64,000 bases of DNA from Balneolaceae bacterium (lineage in GTDB: Bacteria > Bacteroidota > Rhodothermia > Balneolales > Balneolaceae): contig JAFIFB010000129.1 of the NCBI GenBank assembly GCA_020832285.1, positions 1-64,000 on the forward strand, given 5' to 3'. Positions 10,500 through 20,283 of the stretch are shown here, piece by piece. The notes beneath the pieces were generated by a model. It was given only the letters and a program-made list of their open reading frames with translations. It had not been told where the DNA came from and did not search any database. The translations under genes were made by a program, and so were the position numbers. Each line of letters opens with the position of its first letter. Position 1 is the first letter of the stretch.

Positions 10500-11561
10500 T
10501 TATAAATCGCTTTCGGCCTCTCGCTCTCTCTGATCCCTGATGCGGTGCTGTTCTCGTATCCAGCGCCTCCACTCTTCGCTTGCCTGCCGGTGTTCTTCAA
10601 ATGTTCTTGAAAACCGGTGGGATCCCTCGGGTGTGGCCACCATATAGAGATAATCGTGATTCTCAGGGTTAAGTACAGCACGGATGGATGCCAGATCAGG
10701 ATTGGTAATAGGCCCCGGTGGCAAGCCCTCTATCAGATAGGTATTGTAGGGATGATCTACTTGATAGTCTTCAAAAAAGAGTCTTCTGCGTTCGCCAAGA
10801 GCATAAATTACAGTTGGATCAGCCTGAAGCATCATATTGCTTTCGATGCGGTTTAAATAGAGGCCGCTTATGCGAGGTTTTTCTTCATTGTGACGCGCTT
10901 CCCATTCCACAATGGAAGCCATGATAATGATTTCCTCAAGTGACATGTCGTGCTTTTCTATCTCTTCGCGGTACCCTTCACCCACCGTTTGATCAAATTC
11001 TCTTAACAGGCGTCTCACTACATTTTCGGCGGAGGAGGTCCAGTACATATCATAGCTGTTGGGCAGCATTCGCGAAAAGAGCTCTTCTCCGGTTAACCCC
11101 GCCTCAAGTGCAATTTCCGAGCTGTCGGTAAAAACCTCACTGAATCGCAAACTGTCTGGTCTCATCTGAAAAGCCATACTTCTCGAAAATCGTCCTATGT
11201 CAGTTCCGGGTAAAATGGTTACCCTGGCGGGGTCCTGCAAACCCCGGGCAAGCTTTGATAAGAAATCGGAGTACGATATATGCCCCTCAATTTCGTATCT
11301 GCCGGGGCTGAATGATCGCCAGCGAAGGGTTTCGCCTGCCCATTTCAGTTCAGCTTTATTTACATCGATCCCCAGACTGTCGAGTTTTTCTGAGAGTTCC
11401 TCAAGGCCTGTTCGTTCATACAAAAAGAGCACACGATCCACATCAGATTCAATAGCAAACTGGGTATAAAGCCGATGTGTACGAGACCCGAGAACAGCTA
11501 AAGCTACCACCAAAAAAAGTAATAACAGTATTATAGACTCACTTTTTGAAAAATGCTTCAT
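10500..11561 (-). CDS. mltG: Endolytic transglycosylase MltG (YceG family)
   Basis: This 353-residue protein cleaves nascent peptidoglycan strands and helps terminate glycan chain growth. A single N-terminal transmembrane helix (about residues 9-25) anchors it in the inner membrane. A LysM-like region follows, then the YceG catalytic domain. ASIVEWEARHNEEKPRISG contains E219, the equivalent of the catalytic glutamate in SIVEKET of E. coli, and the LQADPTVIYALG motif is conserved. The tail (about 335-353) is charged and rich in Arg and Glu. It is transcribed toward the PBP-fold gene, leaving a repeat-filled gap. Confidence 0.93.
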   Translation of the reverse strand: MKHFSKSESIILLLLFLVVALAVLGSRTHRLYTQFAIESDVDRVLFLYERTGLEELSEKLDSLGIDVNKAELKWAGETLRWRSFSPGRYEIEGHISYSDFLSKLARGLQDPARVTILPGTDIGRFSRSMAFQMRPDSLRFSEVFTDSSEIALEAGLTGEELFSRMLPNSYDMYWTSSAENVVRRLLREFDQTVGEGYREEIEKHDMSLEEIIIMASIVEWEARHNEEKPRISGLYLNRIESNMMLQADPTVIYALGERRRLFFEDYQVDHPYNTYLIEGLPPGPITNPDLASIRAVLNPENHDYLYMVATPEGSHRFSRTFEEHRQASEEWRRWIREQHRIRDQREREAESDL

Positions 11562-12060
11562 TTAAAAGATGATTTCAGTTTCCCTGCATTATTCATAAAA
11601 AATATTTAAATTCCCTTATTTCCATGTCCATCAGTAATTTACATCAAATAATAGATTTAATTTTATTCAGCAATTTGTCACAAACCGGGAACTTTATCTG
11701 TAAGATTCGTTGTCTCAAAAATAGTTCTGCAAACGTAAAACTACTCAGAGCATATTTACTTAATTCAACTGCCCTGTGAAACTATCCTGAACCTTAAAGT
11801 TTCAACGTTGAGGGCAGCTTAGTAATGTATTACCCAGAACCAAATTACGTCTCGAAGGTTAAAAGATGAACTTGGTGAATTATACCGGTTTCACCAGCGA
11901 AATAAATATACGGCTTATTTCAACTTTTCAGGTAAATTTTTGTTTCAGGATGGCAAGAAACCCGAGACAAAGTTAACAGACTTTTACGCTTTATATATCG
12001 CAATTACCCATTGGCACGCAACAAAATTGGAACATATTCGTATATTCACCAGATATGATT
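11562..12060. other. Gene-poor intergenic stretch, no recognisable gene
   Basis: This AT-rich 500-base stretch between the mltG start and the structured 3' element at 12.06 kb shows no credible ORF, tRNA or known ncRNA signature (tmRNA, RNase P, SRP and 6S were considered). It may hold the body of an unannotated + strand transcript that ends at the terminator downstream. Confidence 0.5.
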
Positions 12061-12134
12061 TTTGGTAACCGAAAGGTACCAAATGCCCTAAAGAACAGTC
12101 TCAGGCTTTGATCGGTCTGAGACTTTTTTATTTT
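12061..12134 (+). terminator. GAAA-tetraloop hairpin followed by an intrinsic terminator, 3' end of a possible small RNA
   Basis: TTTGGTAACC (12061-12070) pairs with GGTACCAAA (12075-12083), leaving one bulged A and a GAAA tetraloop. Thirteen bases later AGTCTCAG (12097-12104) pairs perfectly with CTGAGACT (12117-12124), followed by a T tract. No + strand protein gene lies upstream within 500 bases, so the terminator probably ends a non-coding transcript. The two hairpins are directly visible; the RNA itself is inference. Confidence 0.55.
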
Positions 12135-12371
12135 CATTCTCATTCATTCTGCTATTTGATAATGCATGCTTTTTATTTGAGCTTGACCCCGGGGCTCTGA
12201 TCACATAAATAAGAATGGCTTCTCTTGGATGAGCTAATTGTTAAATTAATCGCAGATGATTTGATTGAAGGATTCAGAAGAGATCCCAATATTTGATGCA
12301 GAAGCTTACATCCTTACGCAATTGAAACAAGTAACAGGCTTTTTATAAGTATTATTGTAACCCGTTACTCT

Positions 12372-13763
12372 TTAAAATGTGGGGTTCAGCCGTACCCAGA
12401 AGACGGGAGAGGAATCGAATGTACGGAGCGGCCAGGCCAGTTCGAATCTGAGCGCACCGGTGCCGATGCCAACGCCCGCATCATGCTGAAGGTTGGTAAA
12501 TGAAAAATGATTCAATCCGGAAAACGGGTTGCTTGATGTGATCAACTCCGGAATCTCACGTGCCCAGCCGGAATCGAGGAATAGCAGAAGGTGCAGGTTG
12601 TAATCTCGTATCCATTCACCAGCTCTTTGCGATGGCCGCCCGAACTGAACTTCAAGGTTGCTGGCCAACATCTGGTTTCCCTGGAAAAACTTATAGGGAG
12701 ATCCCCTCAGTGTGCCTATTCCGCCGAGATAAAAATCTTTGAAATCGGGTGTATTACCGGTAATACCGCCGGCGTGTATTCTCCACCGAAGAACGGAACC
12801 CGGTTCAAAATTGTAAAACAGTTTCAGCTCCGTTCGGTATCTGTTGAAACGGTACTCTTCATCACTGGCTCCATTATCGGCCAGCTCAGCAATTACGGTT
12901 CCGGATGCGGTAAAACGATTGGTAATAAGTACGTTACGCGGGTTCAGTGATAGGGATAAACCGTAGACATCCAGATTGATTTCGTCTGATAGTGCGTCAA
13001 CAGGCGGATTGGGACGATAGGTTGAAGAATAACCGAACATGGTGTAACCGGTTTTCTGTTCCAGTGATGAAAATTCACTGCGATTGTAAGAAAACGCCGC
13101 TTCAAGCCAGCGTTGAGTCCGGTACACCGTATAGAGGCCAAATCCTTCCATCATTTGATAATCCAGATAATCGTACCCTGCAAAAAATGATGTAAATGTG
13201 GACTCTACAAGCCCTGCCCGCTTGAAATCTTCCGTACCGCTTGCCTTGTGATATTCGGCTCCGATGATAAACCTGTTGTTCTCCCCGATCAATTTTTCCA
13301 GCCCTACTGCATACTCCCATCGTTTGGAAGCTGTTCCCCAACCGATAAACCCGTGAGGTTGTATCTGAGGAATTTCAAGAAAGGAACTGTAACGGTGCCA
13401 CTGCATTCTCTCTTTCCGAAGACCAATAAACAATCCATTCACCCGGTTAAAATGAAACATTGGCAGGTTGGGGTACTGGCTGTAGAGAGCATTGCTGTAA
13501 TACGGGCCCGCCTCAAAGCTTCCGCCCAGATCAAGGCCGGTAACGGAAAGGTGGCGAACCGCGCGGTCAAAATCCTGGGAGTCGTCTCGGTGCCAGGGGT
13601 CCTCCTCCTCAGGCTCAGAAATACCGATCAGCTCTTCAATAGGTTTGGTAAAAATCGGATCACGCTTGAACGGATCGTCCTGATCAGCCTGCCGTGCAAA
13701 AAGCACAGCGGGCAGAAAGACCAAAAATAAAAGAGCTAAAGTTATTTTTTTCATCGCGTACAT
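12372..13763 (-). CDS. Outer-membrane beta-barrel protein, Omp85/surface-antigen (BamA C-terminal) type
   Basis: This 463-residue protein has a signal peptide (KKITLALLFLVFLPAVLFA) and alternating beta-strand patterns throughout. The C-terminal part reads FYLGGIGTLRGSPYKFFQGN, followed by a strand ending in VFWVRLNPTF with terminal Phe, as in Omp85-superfamily barrels (LRG-Y element, C-terminal aromatic insertion signal). No POTRA domains are apparent; residues 25-70 are acidic and probably flexible. It is therefore more like a stand-alone surface-antigen barrel than BamA itself, and its function is unknown. The second Met three codons in may be the true start. Confidence 0.72.
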   Translation of the reverse strand: MYAMKKITLALLFLVFLPAVLFARQADQDDPFKRDPIFTKPIEELIGISEPEEEDPWHRDDSQDFDRAVRHLSVTGLDLGGSFEAGPYYSNALYSQYPNLPMFHFNRVNGLFIGLRKERMQWHRYSSFLEIPQIQPHGFIGWGTASKRWEYAVGLEKLIGENNRFIIGAEYHKASGTEDFKRAGLVESTFTSFFAGYDYLDYQMMEGFGLYTVYRTQRWLEAAFSYNRSEFSSLEQKTGYTMFGYSSTYRPNPPVDALSDEINLDVYGLSLSLNPRNVLITNRFTASGTVIAELADNGASDEEYRFNRYRTELKLFYNFEPGSVLRWRIHAGGITGNTPDFKDFYLGGIGTLRGSPYKFFQGNQMLASNLEVQFGRPSQRAGEWIRDYNLHLLLFLDSGWAREIPELITSSNPFSGLNHFSFTNLQHDAGVGIGTGALRFELAWPLRTFDSSPVFWVRLNPTF

Positions 13764-13890
13764 TTCTCATTCAATACGATTTGCCGGGAAAAGGGTTACA
13801 GCCAATTCATCCTTTCAAAATTTATATTTATGGTAATCATAAAATGACTGATATAACCTGTATTCTATTCTATATAAATTGTGACCTTCT

Positions 13891-15978
13891 TTAATTTTGA
13901 TTACCAGGAATTTTTAAAACCATAAAGGTGATATCATCTTCAGGTTCGCCGCTGCCTTTCCACTTGCCAATCAGTTGTTTCATCTTTTCCACAATTTCTT
14001 CCGAACAGCTGTTTGCTGAATTTTTCAGCACTTGTTCGACTCTTCTGATACCAAGTATTTTACGTTCCGGATCAAACAGTTCAGTTAATCCGTCGCTCAT
14101 CAGCAGAAGCACGTCCCCTTCACGAAGTTTTAAGCTTTTTTTGGAATAGGGAAAATCCACATGGCTTCCCAGCGGCAATCCCTTCAGTGTGATTCGTTTC
14201 ACGCGGTTTTCGGCCTGGCAGTAATGTAATGCAGGTGGCATTCCGGCCGTGGCGATGTCCACCTCATATCCGCGGCATCGCACCAGCATAAGGCCCATGT
14301 ACATCATTCTCATATTCATGCTGCGCAGTCCTTGAGACATCCGCCTGAGTATCATTAAAGAGTCGCTTTCGTGAACAAATGAATGAAAATAACTTTTCGC
14401 TGCCGCTACCATAATTCCCGCTTTCATTCCGTGGCCGGTGGCATCTCCCAGTGCGAGAACAAGATCCCCGTTCTGTTCGAGGCTGTAGTCGTAGTAATCG
14501 CCTCCCACTTCGGTGGCGGTTTCCATAAAGAATGACATATCGTAGCCGTTAACGGAAGGCAGTGTTTTGGGGAGCATAGAGAGCTGTAGTGCCCGGGCTT
14601 CTTCCAGTTCACGGGTTTTGCGTTCGTTTTCGGCTTCCAGAAGGCGCCGTTCAATCTCTCTTTCCTTGCTGATTCGTTCCTGCTCCAGAGTTTTCCGGGA
14701 GAGTACCTGCACTTCCTTCAGTTTCGATTCGAGATTTTTTTGAGTGTAAGCAAAGTTCCGTGATAGAAAAATCGACATTGAAAGCACCAGCCCTCCTGAT
14801 CCGGCCATGTTAACGAGCTGGACATTGCCCGATATTAAATCGAAGTTAATCATAACACTAAACAACAACGCCCCTACAAAGAAAAGAACTCCTGATCCCA
14901 ACACCCAGATCCCGCCACGCTCTTTATAGAGCATTACTGCCACGGATCTGACGATTTCAACGACAAATACCAGAACAGTAAGTTCGCGAAGCCATACCAG
15001 CTGGTCTGGGTAAAACCAAAGCAATCCCCCAATCATCACTCCCAACATCACCAGGGAATTGGAGTATTTTGGCGTGAAATTTTTATCGATACTGTGGGTG
15101 AAGCGGACCGCAAAAGTCAGCACCAAAATCTCCGTAACAATCAAAAACCGGTAGAAAAGAAGCGTATCGATGGTGTGTTCGTTCAGTTCCATTCGGAAAT
15201 AGAAATAGGTGAGTGCTGCCAGCAATCCGACAAAAACGGAAAAATAGAGGTTCCTTCTTTCGGATGAGTAAAATACAAAAAGAAGAAAATGGATTACTGC
15301 AAAGGCCAGCAGCATTCCAATGTAAAACATATTTCTCGATGACCACCCCGCAACAAAAGAGTAGGCTTTATCCTGGTGTATTTGCCAGTCTCCCAGTAAA
15401 AACCGAAAGCCGTTGTATCCCATCAACCGGCCGGTCATTGCATATTCCGGGTTGATGAAACGAACAGCCAGGGTTTGAATCTCATCATCCGAAAAAACAA
15501 TTGGTACAGGTTTTTTACTGCTGTAGGTAACCACAGATTCAGGGTCGGTTGAAAATTCACCCAGTTCATACATTTTCTCGCCGTTCAGATAAATCTCAGA
15601 TGCGCCGAGATGGCGGTCAACAAGAAATGCAATCGGTTTACCGGTCAGATCGGGATGAACGCGAAAATCACGGCGGAACCAGCCGATCCCGTTCCATTCG
15701 ATAAAGGAGAGGTCAGCCTGGGTTAAATTGGTGCTGACCGTTTCCCAGTCACTGTCGTCGTAATCGGATGCCGCACGGCTCTGGTCATCACCTGCTTTAA
15801 ACTTCCAGCGATCCTGGATATAGATAATACCCTCTTCATTCAGCAGGCTTTCCGGGCTGATCACTTCAGCAGGTGCATCTGGGAAATGAAAAAAAGGCAT
15901 CTCCTGGGCAGCCAATGAACCAGGATTCATCCCTGTAATTCCCCAAATCACAATAATGATATAAAAAGACCTGTACAC
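13891..15978 (-). CDS. 7TM-DISM membrane sensor with SpoIIE-type PP2C phosphatase output
   Basis: This 695-residue sensor-phosphatase has a signal peptide (1-24) and a periplasmic jelly-roll, galactose-binding-like domain (about 50-190, with DYDDSDWETV and GIGWFRRDF). Seven transmembrane helices follow (about 215-410, 7TMR-DISM type), then a cytoplasmic coiled coil (412-465) and a SpoIIE/PP2C phosphatase domain (about 470-690). Metal-binding motifs are VGGDYYDY (491-498), LGDATGHG (510-517), MSDGLTELF and EDDITFMVLK. Such proteins normally dephosphorylate anti-sigma-factor antagonists in partner-switching pathways, but no anti-sigma or STAS gene lies in the window. It starts 12 bases after the DUF4097 gene and is probably translated from the same mRNA. 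Confidence 0.9.
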   Translation of the reverse strand: MYRSFYIIIVIWGITGMNPGSLAAQEMPFFHFPDAPAEVISPESLLNEEGIIYIQDRWKFKAGDDQSRAASDYDDSDWETVSTNLTQADLSFIEWNGIGWFRRDFRVHPDLTGKPIAFLVDRHLGASEIYLNGEKMYELGEFSTDPESVVTYSSKKPVPIVFSDDEIQTLAVRFINPEYAMTGRLMGYNGFRFLLGDWQIHQDKAYSFVAGWSSRNMFYIGMLLAFAVIHFLLFVFYSSERRNLYFSVFVGLLAALTYFYFRMELNEHTIDTLLFYRFLIVTEILVLTFAVRFTHSIDKNFTPKYSNSLVMLGVMIGGLLWFYPDQLVWLRELTVLVFVVEIVRSVAVMLYKERGGIWVLGSGVLFFVGALLFSVMINFDLISGNVQLVNMAGSGGLVLSMSIFLSRNFAYTQKNLESKLKEVQVLSRKTLEQERISKEREIERRLLEAENERKTRELEEARALQLSMLPKTLPSVNGYDMSFFMETATEVGGDYYDYSLEQNGDLVLALGDATGHGMKAGIMVAAAKSYFHSFVHESDSLMILRRMSQGLRSMNMRMMYMGLMLVRCRGYEVDIATAGMPPALHYCQAENRVKRITLKGLPLGSHVDFPYSKKSLKLREGDVLLLMSDGLTELFDPERKILGIRRVEQVLKNSANSCSEEIVEKMKQLIGKWKGSGEPEDDITFMVLKIPGNQN

Positions 15979-15990
15979 GGTTTCTGCTGG

Positions 15991-16977
15991 TTATTGATTT
16001 TCTGAAATCCTGATTTGTCCCGACACGGTTGAAAGCTGGACCGGAAGCCCGCCATCCCTGATGACGATTTTGCGCTCTCTAAAGTTTTGTGACTGCTCCG
16101 AAATAGATGATTGATGAATGCCAGCAAGATCAAACCGCATCGCCTGTCCGCGTATTTCATAGCCGTTTTGCACCGGAATAGTTAACTGTATATCTCCGCT
16201 GACCGATTCAAGATAAATACCTTTTCCAACCTGTTTAAAGTCTGTGGTAATATTCCCGCTTGTGGTTGCTGAAACAAGAGTTCCGTTCATTCCCGTAGCA
16301 TGAATCGCTCCGGAGATCGAACGAACGCGTACCTCACCCGAATTTTCTTCAATTCCGATGTTTCCGCTTACGGTTTTTGCAAAAATGTTACCTTTTAGCT
16401 TTTCGAGGTAAATATTTCCCGTGGTTGAAGCAGCCTGAACATCTCCACTCACCCCTTTGACAATTAAATCACCGTTTTGATTTTGCAGAAAATGTTTACC
16501 CTGCACATCTTCAAGTGTAATACTGCCATTAACCGTCCGGAGTTCTGTCACCGCATTATCCGGCACCTGAACCATAAAATAGAACTGAACATCTGATCTT
16601 TGCCTTGATGTGCCTGATCTGCGGTCTTCTACCGAAGCAATGATCTGATCTCCCTGCTGCTGCATGATGATGCGGTAGTTATCGAGGCTGCGGGTGCCTG
16701 ACCAGAGTGAAAATCCGCGCTCCACATAGAGATCAACCTGAACTCCGTTGATGGATGAGTTTTTAACCACATGTATGTCACCCGAAATGGTATTCACCAA
16801 TACCTGCGGGGTGCCGCGAACACGAAACAATCTGGACTGGTAAGGGTCCGTTTCCTCATCTATTTGAAGAGCAGCCATTTTCACCGGTTCCTGCTGTGCG
16901 TAAGCTATCTCCGAAAACAGAAGCATGGCCGCTATCAGCAAAGAGAACTTAAACACCCATTTTCTTACATTTTCCAT
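15991..16977 (-). CDS. Secreted DUF4097-type beta-helix (adhesin-like) protein
   Basis: This is a 328-residue secreted protein. The ATG at 16977 is chosen because it starts a good signal peptide (MENVRKWVFKFSLLIAAMLLF, ending AYA-QQ); a longer frame to 17070 would put a charged 31-residue tail before it. The body is built of short repeated strands of the type SGDI/SGNI (VSGDVQAAS, TTGNIYLE, VSGNIGIE, ISGAIHAT, TSGNITTD, VSGDIQLT, VSGQIRIS). This is the right-handed beta-helix pattern of DUF4097. Its role is unknown. Co-transcription with the downstream sensor phosphatase suggests a link to envelope sensing. Confidence 0.78.
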   Translation of the reverse strand: MENVRKWVFKFSLLIAAMLLFSEIAYAQQEPVKMAALQIDEETDPYQSRLFRVRGTPQVLVNTISGDIHVVKNSSINGVQVDLYVERGFSLWSGTRSLDNYRIIMQQQGDQIIASVEDRRSGTSRQRSDVQFYFMVQVPDNAVTELRTVNGSITLEDVQGKHFLQNQNGDLIVKGVSGDVQAASTTGNIYLEKLKGNIFAKTVSGNIGIEENSGEVRVRSISGAIHATGMNGTLVSATTSGNITTDFKQVGKGIYLESVSGDIQLTIPVQNGYEIRGQAMRFDLAGIHQSSISEQSQNFRERKIVIRDGGLPVQLSTVSGQIRISENQ

Positions 16978-17422
16978 AGTTTTTAAATTTTTTAAATGTG
17001 GCTCTCCTAATCTGCACCGTGGCAACCCACATCTCCTGGTCAATACGCTGTAGAAATCAACAGGTTTCATCTGGGACTTTTTTTCCTCATCACATGATAA
17101 AGCGAAATATTACCAAATAGAATAACAGCCTGTAAGAGCTCCAAAATCAGCTAATCAAAAAAAAACTGTAAGGAAATTAATTTTTCAGGTTCATATTAAA
17201 TGAACAACAGAGTGTTAATGAGTCAGAAAAAGATGATTTCTGAAAAAATTTTGTAAGGGACTTCAGAAATTTGGTTCATACATACAATACACATATATTC
17301 GTTTTCAGGCCGACCTTAATTTTATTTTGAAATAAGTTAAGGGCAATGACACTATGTTGTCACTTGCATTCACTATTTTCAGGTAAATAAATTCAAAACA
17401 AACTCATTTCAGAACAAACGCT
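16978..17422. other. Divergent promoter region between DUF4097 gene and recA
   Basis: This 445-base AT-rich gap separates two divergent transcription units. No ORF of note is seen. It contains a 17-base inverted repeat (17189-17205), listed separately, and a purine-rich stretch before recA. No canonical LexA box of the E. coli, Bacillus or alphaproteobacterial type was found. Confidence 0.5.
17189..17205. promoter_or_regulatory. Candidate operator upstream of recA (GTTCAT-N5-ATGAAC)
   Basis: GTTCAT and ATGAAC are perfect inverted arms around ATTAA, 218 bases before recA. The symmetry suggests a dimeric repressor site, possibly for SOS control, but it matches no LexA consensus I know for related groups. 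Confidence 0.3.
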
Positions 17423-18478
17423 ATGGCAGCTTCAAAAGACGACAGAAAAAAAGCAATTGATATCGCTATCGGACAGATTGAAAAACAGCATGGTAAAGGC
17501 ACGGTGATGCGCCTGGGCGACCACAACCCAAATGAGGTACCTACTATCTCCACCGGCTCCATCATGGTGGATTATGCTCTCGGTGTAAACGGAATTCCGC
17601 GAGGAAGAATTACCGAAATTTACGGACCCGAGGCCAGCGGGAAAACCACGCTTGCTCTTCAGGTGATTGCACAGGCTCAAAAAACGGGCGGATATGCTGC
17701 TTTTGTGGATGCCGAACATGCGTTTGACCCCAAATATGCACGTGCACTCGGTATCAACACCGATGAACTCCTTGTTTCTCAGCCCGACAGCGGGGAGCAG
17801 GCTCTCGAAATTACCGAAACATTGATTCGTTCCGGTGCCCTGGATGTGATTGTTGTGGACTCGGTTGCTGCCCTGGTTCCACGGGCCGAACTGGAAGGAG
17901 AAATGGGAGATTCACACATGGGTCTCCAGGCACGGCTGATGTCACAGGCTCTCCGGAAAATTACCGGTGTTGTGAGTAAAACCCGGACATCCTGCGTTTT
18001 CATTAACCAGGTACGTGAAAAGATCGGCGTAATGTTCGGTAACCCCGAAACCACTACCGGCGGGCGCGCACTCAAGTTTTACGCTTCAGTACGGATCGAC
18101 ATCCGCCGGATCGGATCCATTAAAAAAGGAGATGAAGTACTTGGTAACCGGACCAAAGTAAAAATTGCAAAAAACAAAGTAGCTCCCCCATTCAAAGTAG
18201 TCGAATTTAATATTCTTTACGGGCAGGGTATCTCACGCATTTCTGAAATTCTTGACCTGGCAGTGGAGTACGATATCATAGAAAAACGGGGAAGCTGGTA
18301 CCGTTATGATGGAGAACCGATCGGCCAGGGAACCGATGCGGCGATGCAGTTCCTGGAAGAGGATGAAGAACTTTGTAACAAAATTGAGGCGATTGTCCGC
18401 GAAAAACTGATGCCCGTAGAAAAGGAGGAACCCGCCAAAGAAAAATCTAAAAAAGAAACCGCTGAAGCTGATGCTTAA
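17423..18478 (+). CDS. recA: Recombinase RecA
   Basis: RecA forms filaments on single-stranded DNA, drives homologous strand exchange and triggers SOS induction. The 351-residue sequence shows Walker A GPEASGKT (68-75), [15 protein letters not shown], the loop-2 region with [15 protein letters not shown], and a lysine/glutamate-rich C-terminal tail (about 325-351) typical of RecA. Its last codons GAT GCT TAA contain the ATG of recX, so the two genes overlap by 8 bases and are translationally coupled. Confidence 0.98.
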   Translation: MAASKDDRKKAIDIAIGQIEKQHGKGTVMRLGDHNPNEVPTISTGSIMVDYALGVNGIPRGRITEIYGPEASGKTTLALQVIAQAQKTGGYAAFVDAEHAFDPKYARALGINTDELLVSQPDSGEQALEITETLIRSGALDVIVVDSVAALVPRAELEGEMGDSHMGLQARLMSQALRKITGVVSKTRTSCVFINQVREKIGVMFGNPETTTGGRALKFYASVRIDIRRIGSIKKGDEVLGNRTKVKIAKNKVAPPFKVVEFNILYGQGISRISEILDLAVEYDIIEKRGSWYRYDGEPIGQGTDAAMQFLEEDEELCNKIEAIVREKLMPVEKEEPAKEKSKKETAEADA

Positions 18479-19169
18479 AAGTCCCGGGAATAGCACTCAA
18501 ACAGAGGATTTCGTTTACGAGCGCCTGCCTTTGGAGATTACCAAAATTGTATTTCAAAAGAAAAACAGTGAGAGATATTCCCTTTATCATAAAGATGAGT
18601 TTCTGGCTGGAGTGAGTGGAAAAACTCTCACTGAATACTCTCTGCAAAAAGGCGTCGAACTGACGCCTTCTTTGTTTAAAGAGATTAAAAAAAAAGAACA
18701 GGTTCACGCTGTTAAAGAAAAATGCCTCCGCTATTTGGGGCGGAGAGACCACGCATCGTTTGAACTCAAACGCAAACTGAAGCAAAAAGGGTTTGATAAA
18801 AAAACCATTACCCGGGTAATAGAAGACCTTTCATCCCGTGGATATATAAATGATAAACAATTTGCCTTAAAGTTTGCCTCTGAAAAAGCTGAATTTAGTC
18901 ACTGGGGACCTCATAAAATAAAAGCCGCACTTTTAAAAAAAGGTGTTTCTAAGGCATCTGCTGATCATGCAATAAAAAAAGCAATTGAAAATTTACCTCA
19001 ACAACAGATTTGCGTAGATTTGGCGTTGAAAAGGAGCCGTCATTTCCTCAGAGAGAATGACACCTATAAGCGCAAACAAAAAATTTACAATTATCTTGCG
19101 GGACGCGGTTTTTCCGGATCCATTATCCAAAAATCACTTCCGCAAATTACGGCCAAACTGGATGCTTAA
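18471..19169 (+). CDS. recX: RecA regulator RecX
   Basis: This 232-residue RecX modulates RecA filaments. Its helix-repeat core contains [38 protein letters not shown] and a third repeat near the C terminus, as in the three-helix RecX repeats. The first about 80 residues are a variable extension common in longer RecX proteins. The start overlaps the recA stop (ATGCTTAA). The RecX stop overlaps the next gene by the identical sequence. Confidence 0.9.
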   Translation: MLKSPGNSTQTEDFVYERLPLEITKIVFQKKNSERYSLYHKDEFLAGVSGKTLTEYSLQKGVELTPSLFKEIKKKEQVHAVKEKCLRYLGRRDHASFELKRKLKQKGFDKKTITRVIEDLSSRGYINDKQFALKFASEKAEFSHWGPHKIKAALLKKGVSKASADHAIKKAIENLPQQQICVDLALKRSRHFLRENDTYKRKQKIYNYLAGRGFSGSIIQKSLPQITAKLDA

Positions 19170-20262
19170 AAATCTCACATTAGAAAAGATTATCAAATCC
19201 GCTCTTTTCATCACGGGTTTGATTGTAGTATGGATGATTGTAAATCACTACTTTAATCTTGCTATTTACGCCGTTATTGCCCTTCTGTTTAGTTATCTGC
19301 TCGATCCCGTGGTAAACCGGATGCAGGCCGCCGGAATTAACCGTACTCTTGCAATAGGAGTTACTCTTGCGACCGTTCTTTTGGCACTCATTTGGGTTTC
19401 CACAAGTATCATACCCATTGTTGGCCACCGAATTGCCATGCTTACCAGGCAGCTTCATACGGAAAACCTGGTAATGATTGCCAATCAAATTGAGATTCAC
19501 CTTCGTTCTAATTTTGAATTTATCCCACAGGGTTATCTGACTGAAAATGTGGCTGTATTTGTAGAAAATCTGTTCGATTTCGGAAGAATTTCTGATTTTG
19601 TGGGTGATTTAATAGGAATTTTTACAAATTTGTTTGCTGCCTTTCTGGTGATACCCTTTGCAACCTTTTTCTTTCTGAAAGATGGACATAAAATCCGCAG
19701 AGATCTTCTTCAGCTGGTTCCTAACAAATACTTTGAAACTGTTCTGAGCCTTGTTGATAAAATTGAAACACGACTTGGTTATTATTTCAGAAGTGTATTG
19801 TTACAGTGTACTCTGGTGGGTATCGCCTCGTGGATAACACTCTCTGTGGCAGGACTGAATAACGCCGGCACAGTGGGTTTCACCATTGGGGTTGCAAACA
19901 CCATACCCTATTTCGGACCCATAATTGGTTACCTGCTTTCAATCGTGATTGCTATTATCGAAACAGGTGATTTTTCGCTGGTCATTCCCTGCATCCTTGC
20001 TGTCATGATTGCTCAGATATTAGACAATGTAGTTCTTCAGCCGCTCATCTTCTCTAAATCTGCCGATATTCATCCAGTAGCCATACTATTCATCATCATG
20101 ATCGGTGCCCAGACAGCCGGTATCCTCGGAATGCTGGTAGCTATTCCCATCGCCACCATCATCAAAATCACGGTGAACCAGATCTCATGGAGCTTCAGTA
20201 ATTATCACGTATTCAGGATGAACAATCCTCCGCCCGAACCAGTAGAAAATATACCAAAATAG
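19162..20262 (+). CDS. AI-2E family (TqsA/YdiK-like) membrane permease
   Basis: This is a 366-residue polytopic membrane protein of the AI-2 exporter family, now linked to transport of diverse small molecules and cations. It has about eight hydrophobic segments; FATFFFLKDG and ANTIPYFGPIIGYLLS are family motifs. The ATG at 19162 is chosen because it overlaps the recX stop in the same ATGCTTAA arrangement as the recA-recX junction and starts just before the first membrane helix. A longer frame from 19057 would lie wholly inside recX. The substrate is unknown. Confidence 0.88.
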   Translation: MLKNLTLEKIIKSALFITGLIVVWMIVNHYFNLAIYAVIALLFSYLLDPVVNRMQAAGINRTLAIGVTLATVLLALIWVSTSIIPIVGHRIAMLTRQLHTENLVMIANQIEIHLRSNFEFIPQGYLTENVAVFVENLFDFGRISDFVGDLIGIFTNLFAAFLVIPFATFFFLKDGHKIRRDLLQLVPNKYFETVLSLVDKIETRLGYYFRSVLLQCTLVGIASWITLSVAGLNNAGTVGFTIGVANTIPYFGPIIGYLLSIVIAIIETGDFSLVIPCILAVMIAQILDNVVLQPLIFSKSADIHPVAILFIIMIGAQTAGILGMLVAIPIATIIKITVNQISWSFSNYHVFRMNNPPPEPVENIPK

Positions 20263-20283
20263 TTAATTGGTAAGATGTCCAGA

